This document shows positions 52,262-61,388 of a stretch of 64,000 nt of DNA, piece after piece. Where the stretch lies: positions 39,417-103,416 of the forward strand of contig CAZASG010000009.1 in the NCBI GenBank assembly GCA_964487745.1, given 5' to 3'. The notes beneath the pieces are model-generated. The model did not search any database. It was not told the DNA's origin and was given only the letters and a program-made list of their open reading frames with translations. The number at the start of each line of letters is the position of its first letter. The stretch's first letter is position 1. The translations under genes and the position numbers were made by a program. The DNA is from Desulfolinea sp964487745. GTDB taxonomy: Bacteria > Chloroflexota > Anaerolineae > Anaerolineales > Villigracilaceae.

Positions 52262-53284
52262 TTATCCTCGCTCTGAAAGTTGAGTTTTTGAGAAAATCTT
52301 TACTAGTTCAATAGCTCCACCTGTAAGGGCTATGAGATTTGTCCTTACAAGAATTAGTAAGGAATAAGCGCCTGCTATACTACCAGGGATTCCTATTGCT
52401 ATAAGAAGAGCGGCAAATCCAATTTCCCGAACGGTTATCCCAGCAGATACATTAATTGGTAAATATAAAGAGAACAGGATTACTGCGCGTATCCATCCCA
52501 TATCAACGAGATTCAGATGCATTCCAATGGCAACAGCTAGCCAATAGTAACTTAGAAGAGCTGTGATTTGGCTAAAAATACTTAGTAATACCATTTTTGT
52601 CTGATGTTGCCAAGTGAGTGTGGAAAAATCAGCTAGTGCGCCAAGGATCTTGTGTAACTCTGAGATTATCCATCCCTTTACTGATTTTTTTCCAAAACCT
52701 ACTGTGTTTACTAGGCGAGAGGCAAAAAGACTACTAATGAATGGGAGGGCGATAAGAGCGACAATGCTGATGACACTGAACAAAGACAAGATGAGAAAGC
52801 TGGTTTGTAATTCTGATGATACACTTGTGCCCCAAAACACACCTCCAAAGAGCAAGTTTAGAACAAAGCTATAAATTTTGTAATAAGTGAGGGATGCAAT
52901 AATTGCTGAAGGTTGTTGAGTCTCTTGAGAGTAATAATAAATGCGAATACCACTCCCAGCAATAGATCCAGGGGCAAAGGTCTGAAAAAAGCGAATTTTC
53001 AGATTTAGGGATAAGATGTGAAAAGCAGGGAGATGAATTTTCTGGCGCGATAAAAGGACTTGAAATTGCATTGCCTCGAAAAGTAAAAAAGGAACGATAG
53101 CTAGAGTGCCATAAAGAAGATACAGGGTATCTGCCTCTTTGATTGCATGAATTATGTCTTGGACAGATACAAACTGAAAAAAAACAACTAGTAATCCAAT
53201 GATAAATGCAAGATAAAGAAGCTTTTTGGGCTTAGAGTTTTCTTCATTGTTATAAAACGCATATATTTTCTTGAGTAACAACAT
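52262..53284 (-). CDS. Flippase-like integral membrane protein (LPG synthase TM / UPF0104)
   Basis: This 340-aa protein has eight predicted helices in the lysylphosphatidylglycerol_synth_TM layout. There is a basic N-terminus, a 'QTFAPGSIAGSGIRIYYYS' stretch (about 103-122) conserved in the family, and a final SISVREIGFA-like block (INVSAGITVREIGFAALL, about 275-292). Members translocate lipid-linked molecules or lack the synthase domain, as here. It sits between glycosyltransferase and pyruvyltransferase genes, so it may move a lipid-linked glycan (inference). Confidence 0.87.
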   Translation of the reverse strand: MLLLKKIYAFYNNEENSKPKKLLYLAFIIGLLVVFFQFVSVQDIIHAIKEADTLYLLYGTLAIVPFLLFEAMQFQVLLSRQKIHLPAFHILSLNLKIRFFQTFAPGSIAGSGIRIYYYSQETQQPSAIIASLTYYKIYSFVLNLLFGGVFWGTSVSSELQTSFLILSLFSVISIVALIALPFISSLFASRLVNTVGFGKKSVKGWIISELHKILGALADFSTLTWQHQTKMVLLSIFSQITALLSYYWLAVAIGMHLNLVDMGWIRAVILFSLYLPINVSAGITVREIGFAALLIAIGIPGSIAGAYSLLILVRTNLIALTGGAIELVKIFSKTQLSERG

Positions 53285-53298
53285 AAAGCCCTGTCTTT

Positions 53299-54630
53299 TT
53301 AATCTTCGAGTATCTCTGATGAAAAACCCAAGTTCAATGACACATCAACAAGGTGTTTTTCTAAGTTGATATTAATTTCGTCAAGCAAGCTTTCCTTTTT
53401 TTGCCAGAAAGATGTGATCCTTTCAATCAGGAGACGTGATGAAACTCGAGTATAAGGGATGATGTAATTTTTGTAACCAAGTTCCTCTAAAATACTCCAT
53501 TTTCCGCCTCTATCATAGGCAATTGCTACAAGTGGTGTTTTCACCGAACTTGCGAAAATAGCAGAATGCATTCTTGTTGCGATGAGAAAGTCTAGTTTTG
53601 TGTAAATTGATAAAAGTTCTTCAATGTATGGTTCTCCTTGAATGATAAATAGATTGTTTTTTGAAACATCTCCTAACTCGGATTTAATCTCATTTAGCAG
53701 TGCATTAAAGTGCTCCCACTTTTTTGTAACTTGAGGAATAACAGTGATTGATGCACCATTTTCTATTAGAAAGCGTAGTGTTTCTATAATGGCTTTTTTA
53801 TAATTTTCTCGGATTATAGTGCCATCAGATTTCCAGTCCATTATTGTTAAGCCTACTTTCTGGGGAAGACTCGCTGTAGAAAGCAGGCTTGTTCCTTGGT
53901 GTGTTTTTTTATTTAATACTGCAAAGGATAAATCCGGTAAGAGCCTAAGGTTTGTTGTTGGAGCGAGTAAACTTTTGGCAGCTTTGTATGAATTCTTTTC
54001 TCTAACAGATACGAACATACAATAATCTAGCGATCTTTTCAGAATCTTTTTTGAAACAGGACTGCTAAGTTCCCAAATAGATGCGCCAAGACAAACCATT
54101 GGTTTTGAGAGTGCTTGTGCGAGTTGAGAATGATAGGTAACATGAAGCGTTCTATAAATCTCTAATAGGTGATTTCTTCTAGAACGGAAATTACGTCCAT
54201 TCCAAATGATGAAGTCAGCATCTATAAAAGTATCGAAAGTTTTACGAGTTTTACCGAAAGTAAAATGTCTAAGTAGATGAGCGGGGACTTTTAGTAGCAA
54301 TAATGCCAGTAGAAATAGGCTGGGGATGAAAAATAAGGTATTTAGGAACTCGATAAAGAGCTCACTTTTTCGCTTGGTCTCGCTAATAGGGTAAAAGGTT
54401 GGCTTTATTCCTCCGAGCAAATCAACATCCATTTTGCGTGTGTGGTCAAACTCTTCAAGAAAATCTTTGTGTTGGTTTGTTCCAAAGACAGTGATTGCAG
54501 AAAACTTTTTGGCGTTAGGTATATGCTTTCTTGTAAGCCTGATTACTCCTGCCTGCATGGCAGCGTCCCCTCGATTTTTTTCTGAACAAAAATCGAGAAA
54601 TAGAATATGGTCTTGTTTTATTTTATCCAT
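53299..54630 (-). CDS. Polysaccharide pyruvyl transferase family protein
   Basis: This 443-aa protein has the WcaK/AmsJ-type fold, shown by LDFCSEKNRGDAAMQAGVIRL (about 11-31), VCLGASIWELSSPVSKK and the C-terminal IATRMHSAIFASSVKTPLVAIAYDRGGKW. This family adds pyruvate ketals to sugars of exopolysaccharides. The gene is AT-rich. It starts 7 bp after the methyltransferase gene and is followed 14 bp later by the flippase-like gene. Confidence 0.88.
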   Translation of the reverse strand: MDKIKQDHILFLDFCSEKNRGDAAMQAGVIRLTRKHIPNAKKFSAITVFGTNQHKDFLEEFDHTRKMDVDLLGGIKPTFYPISETKRKSELFIEFLNTLFFIPSLFLLALLLLKVPAHLLRHFTFGKTRKTFDTFIDADFIIWNGRNFRSRRNHLLEIYRTLHVTYHSQLAQALSKPMVCLGASIWELSSPVSKKILKRSLDYCMFVSVREKNSYKAAKSLLAPTTNLRLLPDLSFAVLNKKTHQGTSLLSTASLPQKVGLTIMDWKSDGTIIRENYKKAIIETLRFLIENGASITVIPQVTKKWEHFNALLNEIKSELGDVSKNNLFIIQGEPYIEELLSIYTKLDFLIATRMHSAIFASSVKTPLVAIAYDRGGKWSILEELGYKNYIIPYTRVSSRLLIERITSFWQKKESLLDEININLEKHLVDVSLNLGFSSEILED

Positions 54631-54637
54631 TGTTTAT

Positions 54638-55300
54638 CTATGATTGGATGATGAAAAAATATATGTTCCCATGTTTTTTCATCATGTAAGAATCTAAGAT
54701 GCTGTAGCCAAAACTTTTTAGTCGTTCTTTGTATTTTTTTACCGAGATAGTTGCTCCTAGCTCCCAATAATGTCGTTCGTCAACCATTTCACCAGAGCTT
54801 CGGATAAGGGGTACTTTTATACAAAACACGAGTTCTGGAAGAACAGGCATCTTGAATGACCCGCGTACCGTAATTGCCTTATATGGTACGCTCATGATAA
54901 CAAAACGAGAGACTTTTTTCATCTTGGTTAGTACTTGATCTGCTTCTTTCAAAGGAATATGCTCAAGAATCTGGCAAGATACTATTATGTCGTACTTCTC
55001 TGCAACAATTTGATCGATATCGATAAGCTCGCCTAGATGGCTTGGACGCAAATACTCAGCAAAATCAAAGGTGTGGATTGTTAGCCCAAGATTTAGTAGT
55101 TCGCTATAAGCTTCTAGGATTTTGGGAACAACACCATCACCTTTTCCTGTAATTAATATTTTTTTCAGGTTATGTTGCGCTACAAGGTTAAGGACTTGTT
55201 TTACTTGATGATAGTAACTTATATATCTTCTTTCAGAAGAATATGTTTCGAAGAAGTAATGATCTTTAGAGACTTGTAGTTGATTTTCGATTCTTCCCAT
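54638..55300 (-). CDS. Class I SAM-dependent methyltransferase
   Basis: This 220-aa protein has a SAM site resembling ILITGKGDGVVPKIL (about 47-61), then TFDFAEYLRPSHLGEL (about 76-92) and VSCQILEHIPLKEADQVL (about 107-124). Small class I methyltransferases in glycan loci usually modify sugars or lipid-linked intermediates; the target is unknown. An AGAGGAAA site precedes the ATG. It is the first gene of the AT-rich set and begins about 165 bp downstream of the tRNA gene. Confidence 0.85.
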   Translation of the reverse strand: MGRIENQLQVSKDHYFFETYSSERRYISYYHQVKQVLNLVAQHNLKKILITGKGDGVVPKILEAYSELLNLGLTIHTFDFAEYLRPSHLGELIDIDQIVAEKYDIIVSCQILEHIPLKEADQVLTKMKKVSRFVIMSVPYKAITVRGSFKMPVLPELVFCIKVPLIRSSGEMVDERHYWELGATISVKKYKERLKSFGYSILDSYMMKKHGNIYFFIIQS

Positions 55301-55465
55301 TTTTCGTTTCCTCTTATTCTGGATTGATGCTTTTCAAACGAACATTATAACTTGATAAAGGGATAAGATGAATGCTACAAGTAAGAAGATGTTTTTTATA
55401 TTAATCACAAATGAAGGCAGCGACTACCAGGGTGAGTATATTCCATAATTTACGTTTGTGCTGAG

Positions 55466-55538
55466 TGGGTCAGGTCGAATTTGAACCGACATCTTACGGC
55501 TTATGAGGCCGGCATTCTAACCATTGAACTACTGACCC
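55466..55538 (-). tRNA. tRNA with anticodon CAT (Met or Ile2)
   Basis: This 73-nt cloverleaf has acceptor arms GGGTCAG (55538-55532) and CTGACCC (55473-55467) plus discriminator A. The D-arm is GTTC-AATGGTTA-GAAT. The anticodon arm is CCGGC-CTCATAA-GCCGT with anticodon CAT; positions 27:43 are a C-T mismatch. The variable loop is AAGAT and the T-arm is GTCGG-TTCAAAT-TCGAC. The 1:72 pair is G-C and the anticodon stem lacks GGG/CCC, so it is not the initiator. It could be elongator Met or the Ile2 tRNA that TilS modifies. No CCA is encoded. Confidence 0.95.
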
Positions 55539-55546
55539 ATGAAAAG

Positions 55547-55575
55547 AAAAACGCTCCCGCACGGGGAGCGTTTTT
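55547..55575. terminator. Terminator after sirtuin gene, before tRNA
   Basis: AAAACGCTCCC/GGGAGCGTTTT stem with a short loop. On the minus strand the transcript of the sirtuin gene would end here with TTTTTC; T-rich on both sides. Confidence 0.85.
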
Positions 55576-55694
55576 AGCATAGTGAAAATTTCTCTACATT
55601 AAAGCACTGTTGCCCGGCAATCGTGTCGGTTATGTCGGGCTATGCTTATCAAAGAGAAGGTCTTTTTCATGATGGAGAGATTATACACGATTTT

Positions 55695-56426
55695 TTATCC
55701 CCAAATTTCTTTGACCAATTGCGGCAAAATCTCACCTGACTTCCCGTGCAGGGCAAAGTCGACGCTGGGGGTGAGCGGGGTCGGGGCAAGGTTTACTTCA
55801 ACGATGAGAGCACCTTGTTTGCGGGCATTATGTGCCAATGATGCGGCAGGTTGTACAACGCCGGATGTGCCGATAGAAAAGAAGACTTGGCATTTGGCAG
55901 CAGCATATAGGGCGCTATGGAGTGCTTCGAGGGGGAGCGATTCGCTAAACCATACTACATTGGGACGTAAGTGGGCATTGCATTTTTCGCAGCGGGGAAC
56001 TTCTTCGTTTTCTTCCCACTCATCTACAACACCGCAGCCATCGTAACATTTCACCTGTTGTATATTGCCATGTAATTCAAATATGTTTTGACTGCCTGCC
56101 TGGCGATGGTAACCATCTACGTTTTGGGTGATGAGGGTGAAGTTGGGGGCGTGTTTCTCCATATCGACGAGGGCATAATGCCCGGGGTTGGGGGATGCCT
56201 CAGCAACTTTGCCACGCCGCATTGCGTACCAGTCCCAGACCAGTTTCGGATCACGAGCGAAGGCGTGTGGTGTTGCGAGGTCTTCAGGGCGATATTTCGC
56301 CCAGAGTCCATCCTGGGCCTCGCGGAAGGTTTTCAATCCAGATTCCGCAGAGATCCCTGCCCCTGTCAGCACAGCTACATGCGTAGCTTTTTGAAGGTAT
56401 TGAATTAAATCTGGAGAAAAGTCCAT
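55695..56426 (-). CDS. cobB: NAD-dependent protein deacylase (sirtuin, class III type)
   Basis: This 243-aa sirtuin has the NAD-binding GAGISAESGLKTFRE (22-36), QNVDG (101-105) and the catalytic H119 in ELHG. A Zn ribbon has C127, C131, C146 and C149. The acyl-binding motif YxxR is present as Y67 and R70 in WDWYAMRR, so desuccinylase/demalonylase activity is likely by analogy to SIRT5 and E. coli CobB. The start is 56426 (MDFSPDL), as AAGGAAAAAG precedes it; the frame is open further upstream. It is divergent from feoAB. Confidence 0.93.
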   Translation of the reverse strand: MDFSPDLIQYLQKATHVAVLTGAGISAESGLKTFREAQDGLWAKYRPEDLATPHAFARDPKLVWDWYAMRRGKVAEASPNPGHYALVDMEKHAPNFTLITQNVDGYHRQAGSQNIFELHGNIQQVKCYDGCGVVDEWEENEEVPRCEKCNAHLRPNVVWFSESLPLEALHSALYAAAKCQVFFSIGTSGVVQPAASLAHNARKQGALIVEVNLAPTPLTPSVDFALHGKSGEILPQLVKEIWG

Positions 56427-56547
56427 CTCTTTTTCCTTGGTTTTCCTGTATACTTGCAAGGCTAATTTTACCGTATGATGATCGTCACTTGGCTAGGAAT
56501 GCCACTTGCGATATAACTTGTTAGAAGTCAATCTTGAGGTTTTTTTA

Positions 56548-56787
56548 ATGATTCTTTTAGATGTCCAAAAAGGGGATTGGGTACGAATTTTAAGTTTGCA
56601 GGGCGGGCAGGGCTTGGAAGATAAGTTAACACAACATGGGTTGTACCCAGGCGATTGTGTGCGTGTTTTACGTACTGCGCCTTTGGGTGGGCCGTTACTT
56701 ATAGATGTACATGGGCGCGAGATCGCGCTGGGACGGGGCATTGCCCGGAAGATCCTTGTTGAGGAGGCTGAATGCGAGTCGCTTTAA
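56548..56787 (+). CDS. feoA: FeoA domain protein
   Basis: This 79-aa SH3-like protein assists FeoB in ferrous iron uptake. The LQGGQGLEDKLTQHGLYPGDCVRVLRTAP block shows the FeoA fold. The start is 56548 (MILLDVQKGD), with GAGG 9 bases upstream. It overlaps feoB by 16 bp, so translation is coupled. Confidence 0.9.
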   Translation: MILLDVQKGDWVRILSLQGGQGLEDKLTQHGLYPGDCVRVLRTAPLGGPLLIDVHGREIALGRGIARKILVEEAECESL

Positions 56788-58484
56788 TTGGTCAGCCTAA
56801 TTGTGGCAAGAGTACTCTTTTTAATCAGGTAGCAGGATATAAAGCCGAAACGGGGAATTTTACGGGGACGACAGTAACATTTACAGAAAGCAGCGTGCGG
56901 GTTGGGGGCGAGGTGCTGGAGGTGGTTGATTTGCCCGGTACATATACGCTAGCGGGTACAAATCCAGCTGAGCGTGAAGCCAGTTCTTACTTGCTTTCTG
57001 AAGATGTGGATGTCATCATTAACGTTTTAGATGCTTCTCATATTTCGCAAGGGCTTGAGTTAACTCTGGAGTTATTGGCAATGAAGGTGCCAGTAATTGT
57101 TGCGATGAATATGATGGACGAAGCTTCTCGCCTGGGTTTGTCTGTGAATGGTCCCGCGCTAGAGGAGAAACTGGGTGTGCGCGTGATGCCTTTGATCGCC
57201 AGCCGTGGGCAAGGTGTGCGGAATCTCTTTGTGACGGCATTACACCTTGCGCAAAGGGAGCAGGTGGACACAAGTGGCTATTTTGCGTTGACACAAAACG
57301 ACCGAACTTCTCGTCATCTAGTAGCACGCGAGTTGGAGCGTGAGTATGTAAAGCGCGGTGAAAGAAGGTTAAATCTGCGGGATCGTGTTGATGATCTTCT
57401 TTTGCATCCTCTGTGGGGTTATGCCGGGTTATTCCTGATCTTGTACGCCTTTTTTCAATTGGTATATGGTATTGGCGTAATGGTCGAAGGGCCGCTGATG
57501 GAAGTGCTCGATAATGCTACTCGATCTGCCGTTGTTTTTCTGGGAGAAGGGCGTTTTCTGACCGAGGTTGTAGTCGGTGGTTTGCAGGGTGTTATTGCCG
57601 GTCTTGGTATCGTATTGCCTTATCTGGTGCCCTTCCTGCTGGGATTAGGCTTGCTCGAAGATATTGGTTATATGTCACGTGTCGCCTTTTTAATGGATGC
57701 GCTCATGCATCGCATTGGTTTACATGGCAAGGCAATTGTCCCTTTTATTTTGGGGTATGGATGCAATGTGCCGGCAGTCATGTCGACGCGCGTATTGGAT
57801 GATCCCAAAGAACGTTTTGTAGCGGCGGCATTGGCGACTCTCGTTCCATGTGCGGCGATCCTCTCAGTGGTTTTTGGCTTGGTCGCATTTTATATGGGGC
57901 CGCTGGTTGCGCTTATTCTCTATCTTTTTAATATTTTCGTGATCGCGCTGGTGGGACGAATACTAACGGCGATGGTTCCCGAAGATACGCCCGGATTGAT
58001 CCTCGAGATTCCGCCTTACCGTATCCCAACCGCGCGGACGGTCGTGCAAAAGGCTTGGTTCCGTATCAAGGAGTTTTTGGTCGAAGCCTGGCCTCTGCTT
58101 ATTGCGGGCAGCGTACTGCTTTCAATTGCGAATTTCTTCAACTGGGCTGGCGGCATAAACTTGCTGGCGCGTCCCATTACCTGGATCTTGGACTTGCCAG
58201 CCGAAACAGGTGTTCCCCTGATCTTTGGTATTTTCCGCAAAGAACTATCGCTGGTTATGCTTGGGCAGGCGTTGGGCTCGATGAATTTTGATAATCTGTT
58301 GACCCCTGTCCAAATGATCAGCTTTACCGTCTTTGTGATGTTCTACATACCGTGCCTGGCGACCCTTGGTGCTCTACGGCGTGAACTCGGCACGCGCGAT
58401 ATGCTGCTTATCACCGGCTTGACGGTGTTGATCGCAACCATTACGGCGGTCCTGTCGCGGGGTGTGGCGACGATCTTTTTCTAG
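56772..58484 (+). CDS. feoB: Ferrous iron transporter FeoB (compact)
   Basis: This 570-aa protein has the G-domain (1-165): GQPNCGKS (7-14), GTTVTF (G2), DLPGTYTL (G3) and NMMDEA (G4), with an SRGQG-type G5 loop. The transmembrane region (about 205-570) holds the two gate segments: PFILGYGCNVPAVMSTRVL with ATLVPCAAILSVV, and FRKELSLVMLGQALG with FYIPCLATLGALRREL. It is shorter than E. coli FeoB, lacking much of the helical insertion and C-terminal extension, but all core motifs are intact. It imports Fe2+ at the inner membrane. Ends at a GACxxC hairpin. Confidence 0.93.
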   Translation: MRVALIGQPNCGKSTLFNQVAGYKAETGNFTGTTVTFTESSVRVGGEVLEVVDLPGTYTLAGTNPAEREASSYLLSEDVDVIINVLDASHISQGLELTLELLAMKVPVIVAMNMMDEASRLGLSVNGPALEEKLGVRVMPLIASRGQGVRNLFVTALHLAQREQVDTSGYFALTQNDRTSRHLVARELEREYVKRGERRLNLRDRVDDLLLHPLWGYAGLFLILYAFFQLVYGIGVMVEGPLMEVLDNATRSAVVFLGEGRFLTEVVVGGLQGVIAGLGIVLPYLVPFLLGLGLLEDIGYMSRVAFLMDALMHRIGLHGKAIVPFILGYGCNVPAVMSTRVLDDPKERFVAAALATLVPCAAILSVVFGLVAFYMGPLVALILYLFNIFVIALVGRILTAMVPEDTPGLILEIPPYRIPTARTVVQKAWFRIKEFLVEAWPLLIAGSVLLSIANFFNWAGGINLLARPITWILDLPAETGVPLIFGIFRKELSLVMLGQALGSMNFDNLLTPVQMISFTVFVMFYIPCLATLGALRRELGTRDMLLITGLTVLIATITAVLSRGVATIFF

Positions 58485-58493
58485 TAAAGTAAA

Positions 58494-58524
58494 GACCACA
58501 AAAGTTTTAAAGACTTTTGTGGTC
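58494..58524 (+). terminator. Palindromic hairpin after feoB, GACxxCxxAAGT family
   Basis: GACCACAAAAGT/ACTTTTGTGGTC stem with a 7-base loop. It is the third copy of the hairpin family seen at 10012 and 11797. Here the 3' side is TCGGG rather than T-rich. Confidence 0.7.
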
Positions 58525-58544
58525 TCGGGTCAAAAACGGAAAAC

Positions 58545-59741
58545 CTACGTTTTCAAAATTTCAACCACTGCCGCTGCCATCAACGCCGCAGCTTTTGGGA
58601 GAGCAGCCTCATCAATATCGAATTTAGGATGGTGATGGTCGTAGTCTAGCCCCTTTTCAGCATTTGCTGACCCGACAAAGAAATAACACCCTGGTACCTC
58701 TTCCATCATGAACGCCATATCTTCTGCGCCCATCGTCAGGTAATTGTCGCGAGTGATCGGCACTTCGGGGAAGATCGCTTGGGCGGCAGCTTCCACTTTT
58801 TCACTTACATCTGCGGTATTAATAACTGCGGGGGAGATACGCTTCAGCTCGATCTCGGCAGAACAGTTCATTGCCTCCGCAGTGCTATAGACGATTTTTT
58901 CAAAACGTTCCAGAACAGTTTGACGGATTTCAAGCTCAAAGGTGCGGATGGTACCCGTCATCTCCACTTTGGGTGGGATAACGTTGAACGCATCGCCCCC
59001 CTTTATGCTTGCTATCGTTAAGACAGCAGGTTTCAGCGGATCGACATTTCTTGCCACCACACTCTGCAATGCGCTAACGATCTTCGACGCTGCCAAAATC
59101 GGATCAACAGAAACCTGCGGCATAGCACCGTGCCCGCCCTTCCCGTAGACTGTGATTTTGAAATATTCAGCGCCCGCCATCATCGGACCTGCCCCGATGC
59201 CCAGCCAGCCCAGTGGCTTGGAATTCCACAAGTGTAGTGCCAACGCCTGATCGACTTTGGGGTTTTCCAACACCCCCTCGTGGATCATCTGCCCCGCGCC
59301 GCTCCTGCCTTCCTGATTAACGATGCCCTCCTCAGCAGGTTGAAAAACGAATTTGACCGTGCCCGCTAATTCATCACGAATTTCGTTCAGCATCTTCGCG
59401 ACCGTCAGCCCGATAGCGACATGCCCATCATGACCGCAGGCGTGCATTTTTCCCGGAATTGTGGATGCATATTCCGCGCCTGTCTCCTCCTCGATGGGGA
59501 GGGCGTCCATATCAAAGCGCAGCAGAACGACAGGCCCGGGTTTTGCACCTTCAAGCAGGGCGACGACACCAGTTTTTGCGATCCCCGTTGTTGTTTCCAG
59601 ACCAAGTTCGCGCAGTTCTTTTGCGACGATGCCTGCTGTGCGGACTTCTTCAAATCCCAACTCGGGATGCATGTGAAAATCACGGCGCAAAGTCTGCGTA
59701 TAATCAAAAAAAGCCTTAGCTTTTGCGAGAAAATCTGTCAT
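58545..59741 (-). CDS. M20 family amidohydrolase / N-acyl amino acid aminoacylase
   Basis: This 398-aa zinc amidohydrolase is of the HipO/carboxypeptidase Ss1 type. It has RRDFHMHPELGFEE (about 19-32), KMHACGHDGHVAIG (about 97-110), FQPAEEG (about 132-138) and the C-terminal GAEDMAFMMEEVPG (about 340-353). Zn ligands and the general base are in these blocks. Start at 59741 with AGAGG upstream. Cuts acyl or aminoacyl groups from small substrates in the cytoplasm. Confidence 0.92.
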   Translation of the reverse strand: MTDFLAKAKAFFDYTQTLRRDFHMHPELGFEEVRTAGIVAKELRELGLETTTGIAKTGVVALLEGAKPGPVVLLRFDMDALPIEEETGAEYASTIPGKMHACGHDGHVAIGLTVAKMLNEIRDELAGTVKFVFQPAEEGIVNQEGRSGAGQMIHEGVLENPKVDQALALHLWNSKPLGWLGIGAGPMMAGAEYFKITVYGKGGHGAMPQVSVDPILAASKIVSALQSVVARNVDPLKPAVLTIASIKGGDAFNVIPPKVEMTGTIRTFELEIRQTVLERFEKIVYSTAEAMNCSAEIELKRISPAVINTADVSEKVEAAAQAIFPEVPITRDNYLTMGAEDMAFMMEEVPGCYFFVGSANAEKGLDYDHHHPKFDIDEAALPKAAALMAAAVVEILKT

Positions 59742-59759
59742 TTTAAATACCTCTTTGGC

Positions 59760-60599
59760 TTATGCGTAAAAGCTGATTTCAGCGAGTATTCCTCTAATAA
59801 TGGGGAGAAGATCTTCCCCAAGTTCTGCCCATTGCAGTCTGAAATAAAAAGATTGCAAGAAATTCTTGATATTTGAGCGTAAAATGATGCCCTCAGGCAT
59901 CTCTTTTGTTGCAGAAACTTTTTCAGAGAAGCCCTTTGCCCACTGAGCAATTTCATCACTTGAGAGTAGGGCGCCCTTCAAGATGGCAAGTACGGGAGTG
60001 ACCAGGCGTTCTTCTTCGCCATGTGAATAGACGAATTCAGTCACGCAGATATTTTCTTGAATAAGAGCCAGCATCTCTTTATGTTGCTCTTTGTTGATTT
60101 CGGGGCATTGTGCCAGATCATCCAGTGCATCTGCTGCATGAGCGATGGCGTGTACCCAGCCTTTTCCCTCGACGAAACCACGTCGGTCTTTCTCCTCACG
60201 GAAAAAGCGAACCAGTTTTTCGTATGCATCCTGAATATCACTTGGAGAGAGAAAAGGTTTTTCGCGGTGTTTGATCAGAATAGGTGGAAGCCACAAAACG
60301 GAGAAAGCACGTTGAAAAACGCTGTTTGTATCCTTCTCCCCGATCTTGCACAGGAGGTGGTTTTCGTCAAGAAGGGTTTGGAATATTTTTCGTAATAGGT
60401 TGTGCGAAATTGCATCGTGGCGCATTACCCATGTGACGAAAGCACCGTAGATCAGGTCGTCGCGCAGCTCTCCGTCGGGAGTACCGATATGCACCATCAT
60501 TGAGGGGATAAGTTGTGACAGTATCTGATCGTCTTCTGGTTTGAATTTCTCTTTGGAAAGTGTCTGGAGTTTTATCTTGAGTTCTTTTTCGGTGAGCAT
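59760..60599 (-). CDS. DUF2785 family protein
   Basis: This 279-aa soluble helical protein has the DUF2785 layout: LSQLIPSMMVHIGTPDGELRDDLIYGAF near the start and GKGWVHAIAHAADALDDLAQCPEI in the middle. The His-rich middle block suggests metal binding (inference). Start set at 60599 (MLTEKELK) because AGGAAAC precedes the ATG. Function unknown in the family. Confidence 0.85.
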   Translation of the reverse strand: MLTEKELKIKLQTLSKEKFKPEDDQILSQLIPSMMVHIGTPDGELRDDLIYGAFVTWVMRHDAISHNLLRKIFQTLLDENHLLCKIGEKDTNSVFQRAFSVLWLPPILIKHREKPFLSPSDIQDAYEKLVRFFREEKDRRGFVEGKGWVHAIAHAADALDDLAQCPEINKEQHKEMLALIQENICVTEFVYSHGEEERLVTPVLAILKGALLSSDEIAQWAKGFSEKVSATKEMPEGIILRSNIKNFLQSFYFRLQWAELGEDLLPIIRGILAEISFYA

Positions 60600-60611
60600 T
60601 TTGTTTCCTAT

Positions 60612-60643
60612 AAAAAAAGCCACGCACCTCAAAGGTGCGTGGC
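60612..60643 (-). terminator. Terminator of the PIG-L transcript
   Basis: On the minus strand GCCACGCACCT/AGGTGCGTGGC with loop TTG is followed by seven T. It lies between the PIG-L and DUF2785 genes. Confidence 0.88.
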
Positions 60644-60656
60644 ATGGCTAATATTT

Positions 60657-61388
60657 TTATCTTCCCCAGCGAATGACGCGGAAGTGTTCTTCGTAGCGCG
60701 GAGCTTCTTCGGGTTTGCTGGTTTTGCCGCGTTTTTCCATCCGCTCTTTCATCGCTTCGGGGTCTTTTACTTGGCTCTTGTGCTCCAGAATGGCGTTGAT
60801 CTTTGTCTGCCAGGTGTCGGTCACATCGATGATGGTGTTGGCCTGCCGAGTGAGGCTGATCCAGACTTCATCGGGTCGATGGGGTTGGTAGCCTTCTTCG
60901 AGTAGCTCGGGGAAGAAGAGGTGGCTGCCTGCCGCCGGGAAGACGGCATCGAGAACCACTTGTCCAGCCGCGCGATGATCGGGGTGGTTGAGAGGGTAGG
61001 TTTCGCTGGGGTAGAGATTGGTTGGATCACAGGTGACGAGGATGTCGGGCGTGAATTGGCGGATAGCCCGTGTTACCAGACGTCGCGTGTCCATATCGGG
61101 AACAAGATAACCATCCGGGCGATCCAGGAAGTGAACTTCTTTTGCACCAATTATGCTGGCTGCGTTTTCCTGTTCATCATGTCGAATTTGACAGAGTTGA
61201 TCCCCAGAAATGTTGGGGTCGCTGCTTCCTTTATCGCCGCAGGTTAGCAGACAATAGGTGATCTCGTGTCCCGCTTTTGCCCAGCGTGCGAGGGTGGCAC
61301 CGCAGAAGAATTCGGGATCATCCGGATGCGCCAGAATGACGAGTATCTTTTGTGGCTCCTCCCAGTTATCCGGATTGAGCTTCAGCAT
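60657..61388 (-). CDS. PIG-L (LmbE-like) N-acetyl-sugar deacetylase family protein
   Basis: This 243-aa protein has the Zn-binding motif ILAHPDDPEFFCGATL (about 18-33, HPDD) and PLNHPDHRAAGQ (about 134-145, HPDH). The family removes N-acetyl groups from GlcNAc-linked compounds, as in thiol or glycolipid synthesis. Start set at 61388 (MLKLNPDNWE); the frame is open earlier but overlaps the PSP1 gene. It overlaps the PSP1 gene by 23 bp, so they are co-translated. Confidence 0.88.
   Translation of the reverse strand: MLKLNPDNWEEPQKILVILAHPDDPEFFCGATLARWAKAGHEITYCLLTCGDKGSSDPNISGDQLCQIRHDEQENAASIIGAKEVHFLDRPDGYLVPDMDTRRLVTRAIRQFTPDILVTCDPTNLYPSETYPLNHPDHRAAGQVVLDAVFPAAGSHLFFPELLEEGYQPHRPDEVWISLTRQANTIIDVTDTWQTKINAILEHKSQVKDPEAMKERMEKRGKTSKPEEAPRYEEHFRVIRWGR

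Noticed and set aside
55466..55538. Initiator tRNA-fMet
   Set aside because: The 1:72 pair is G-C and the anticodon stem lacks the three G-C pairs typical of initiators.
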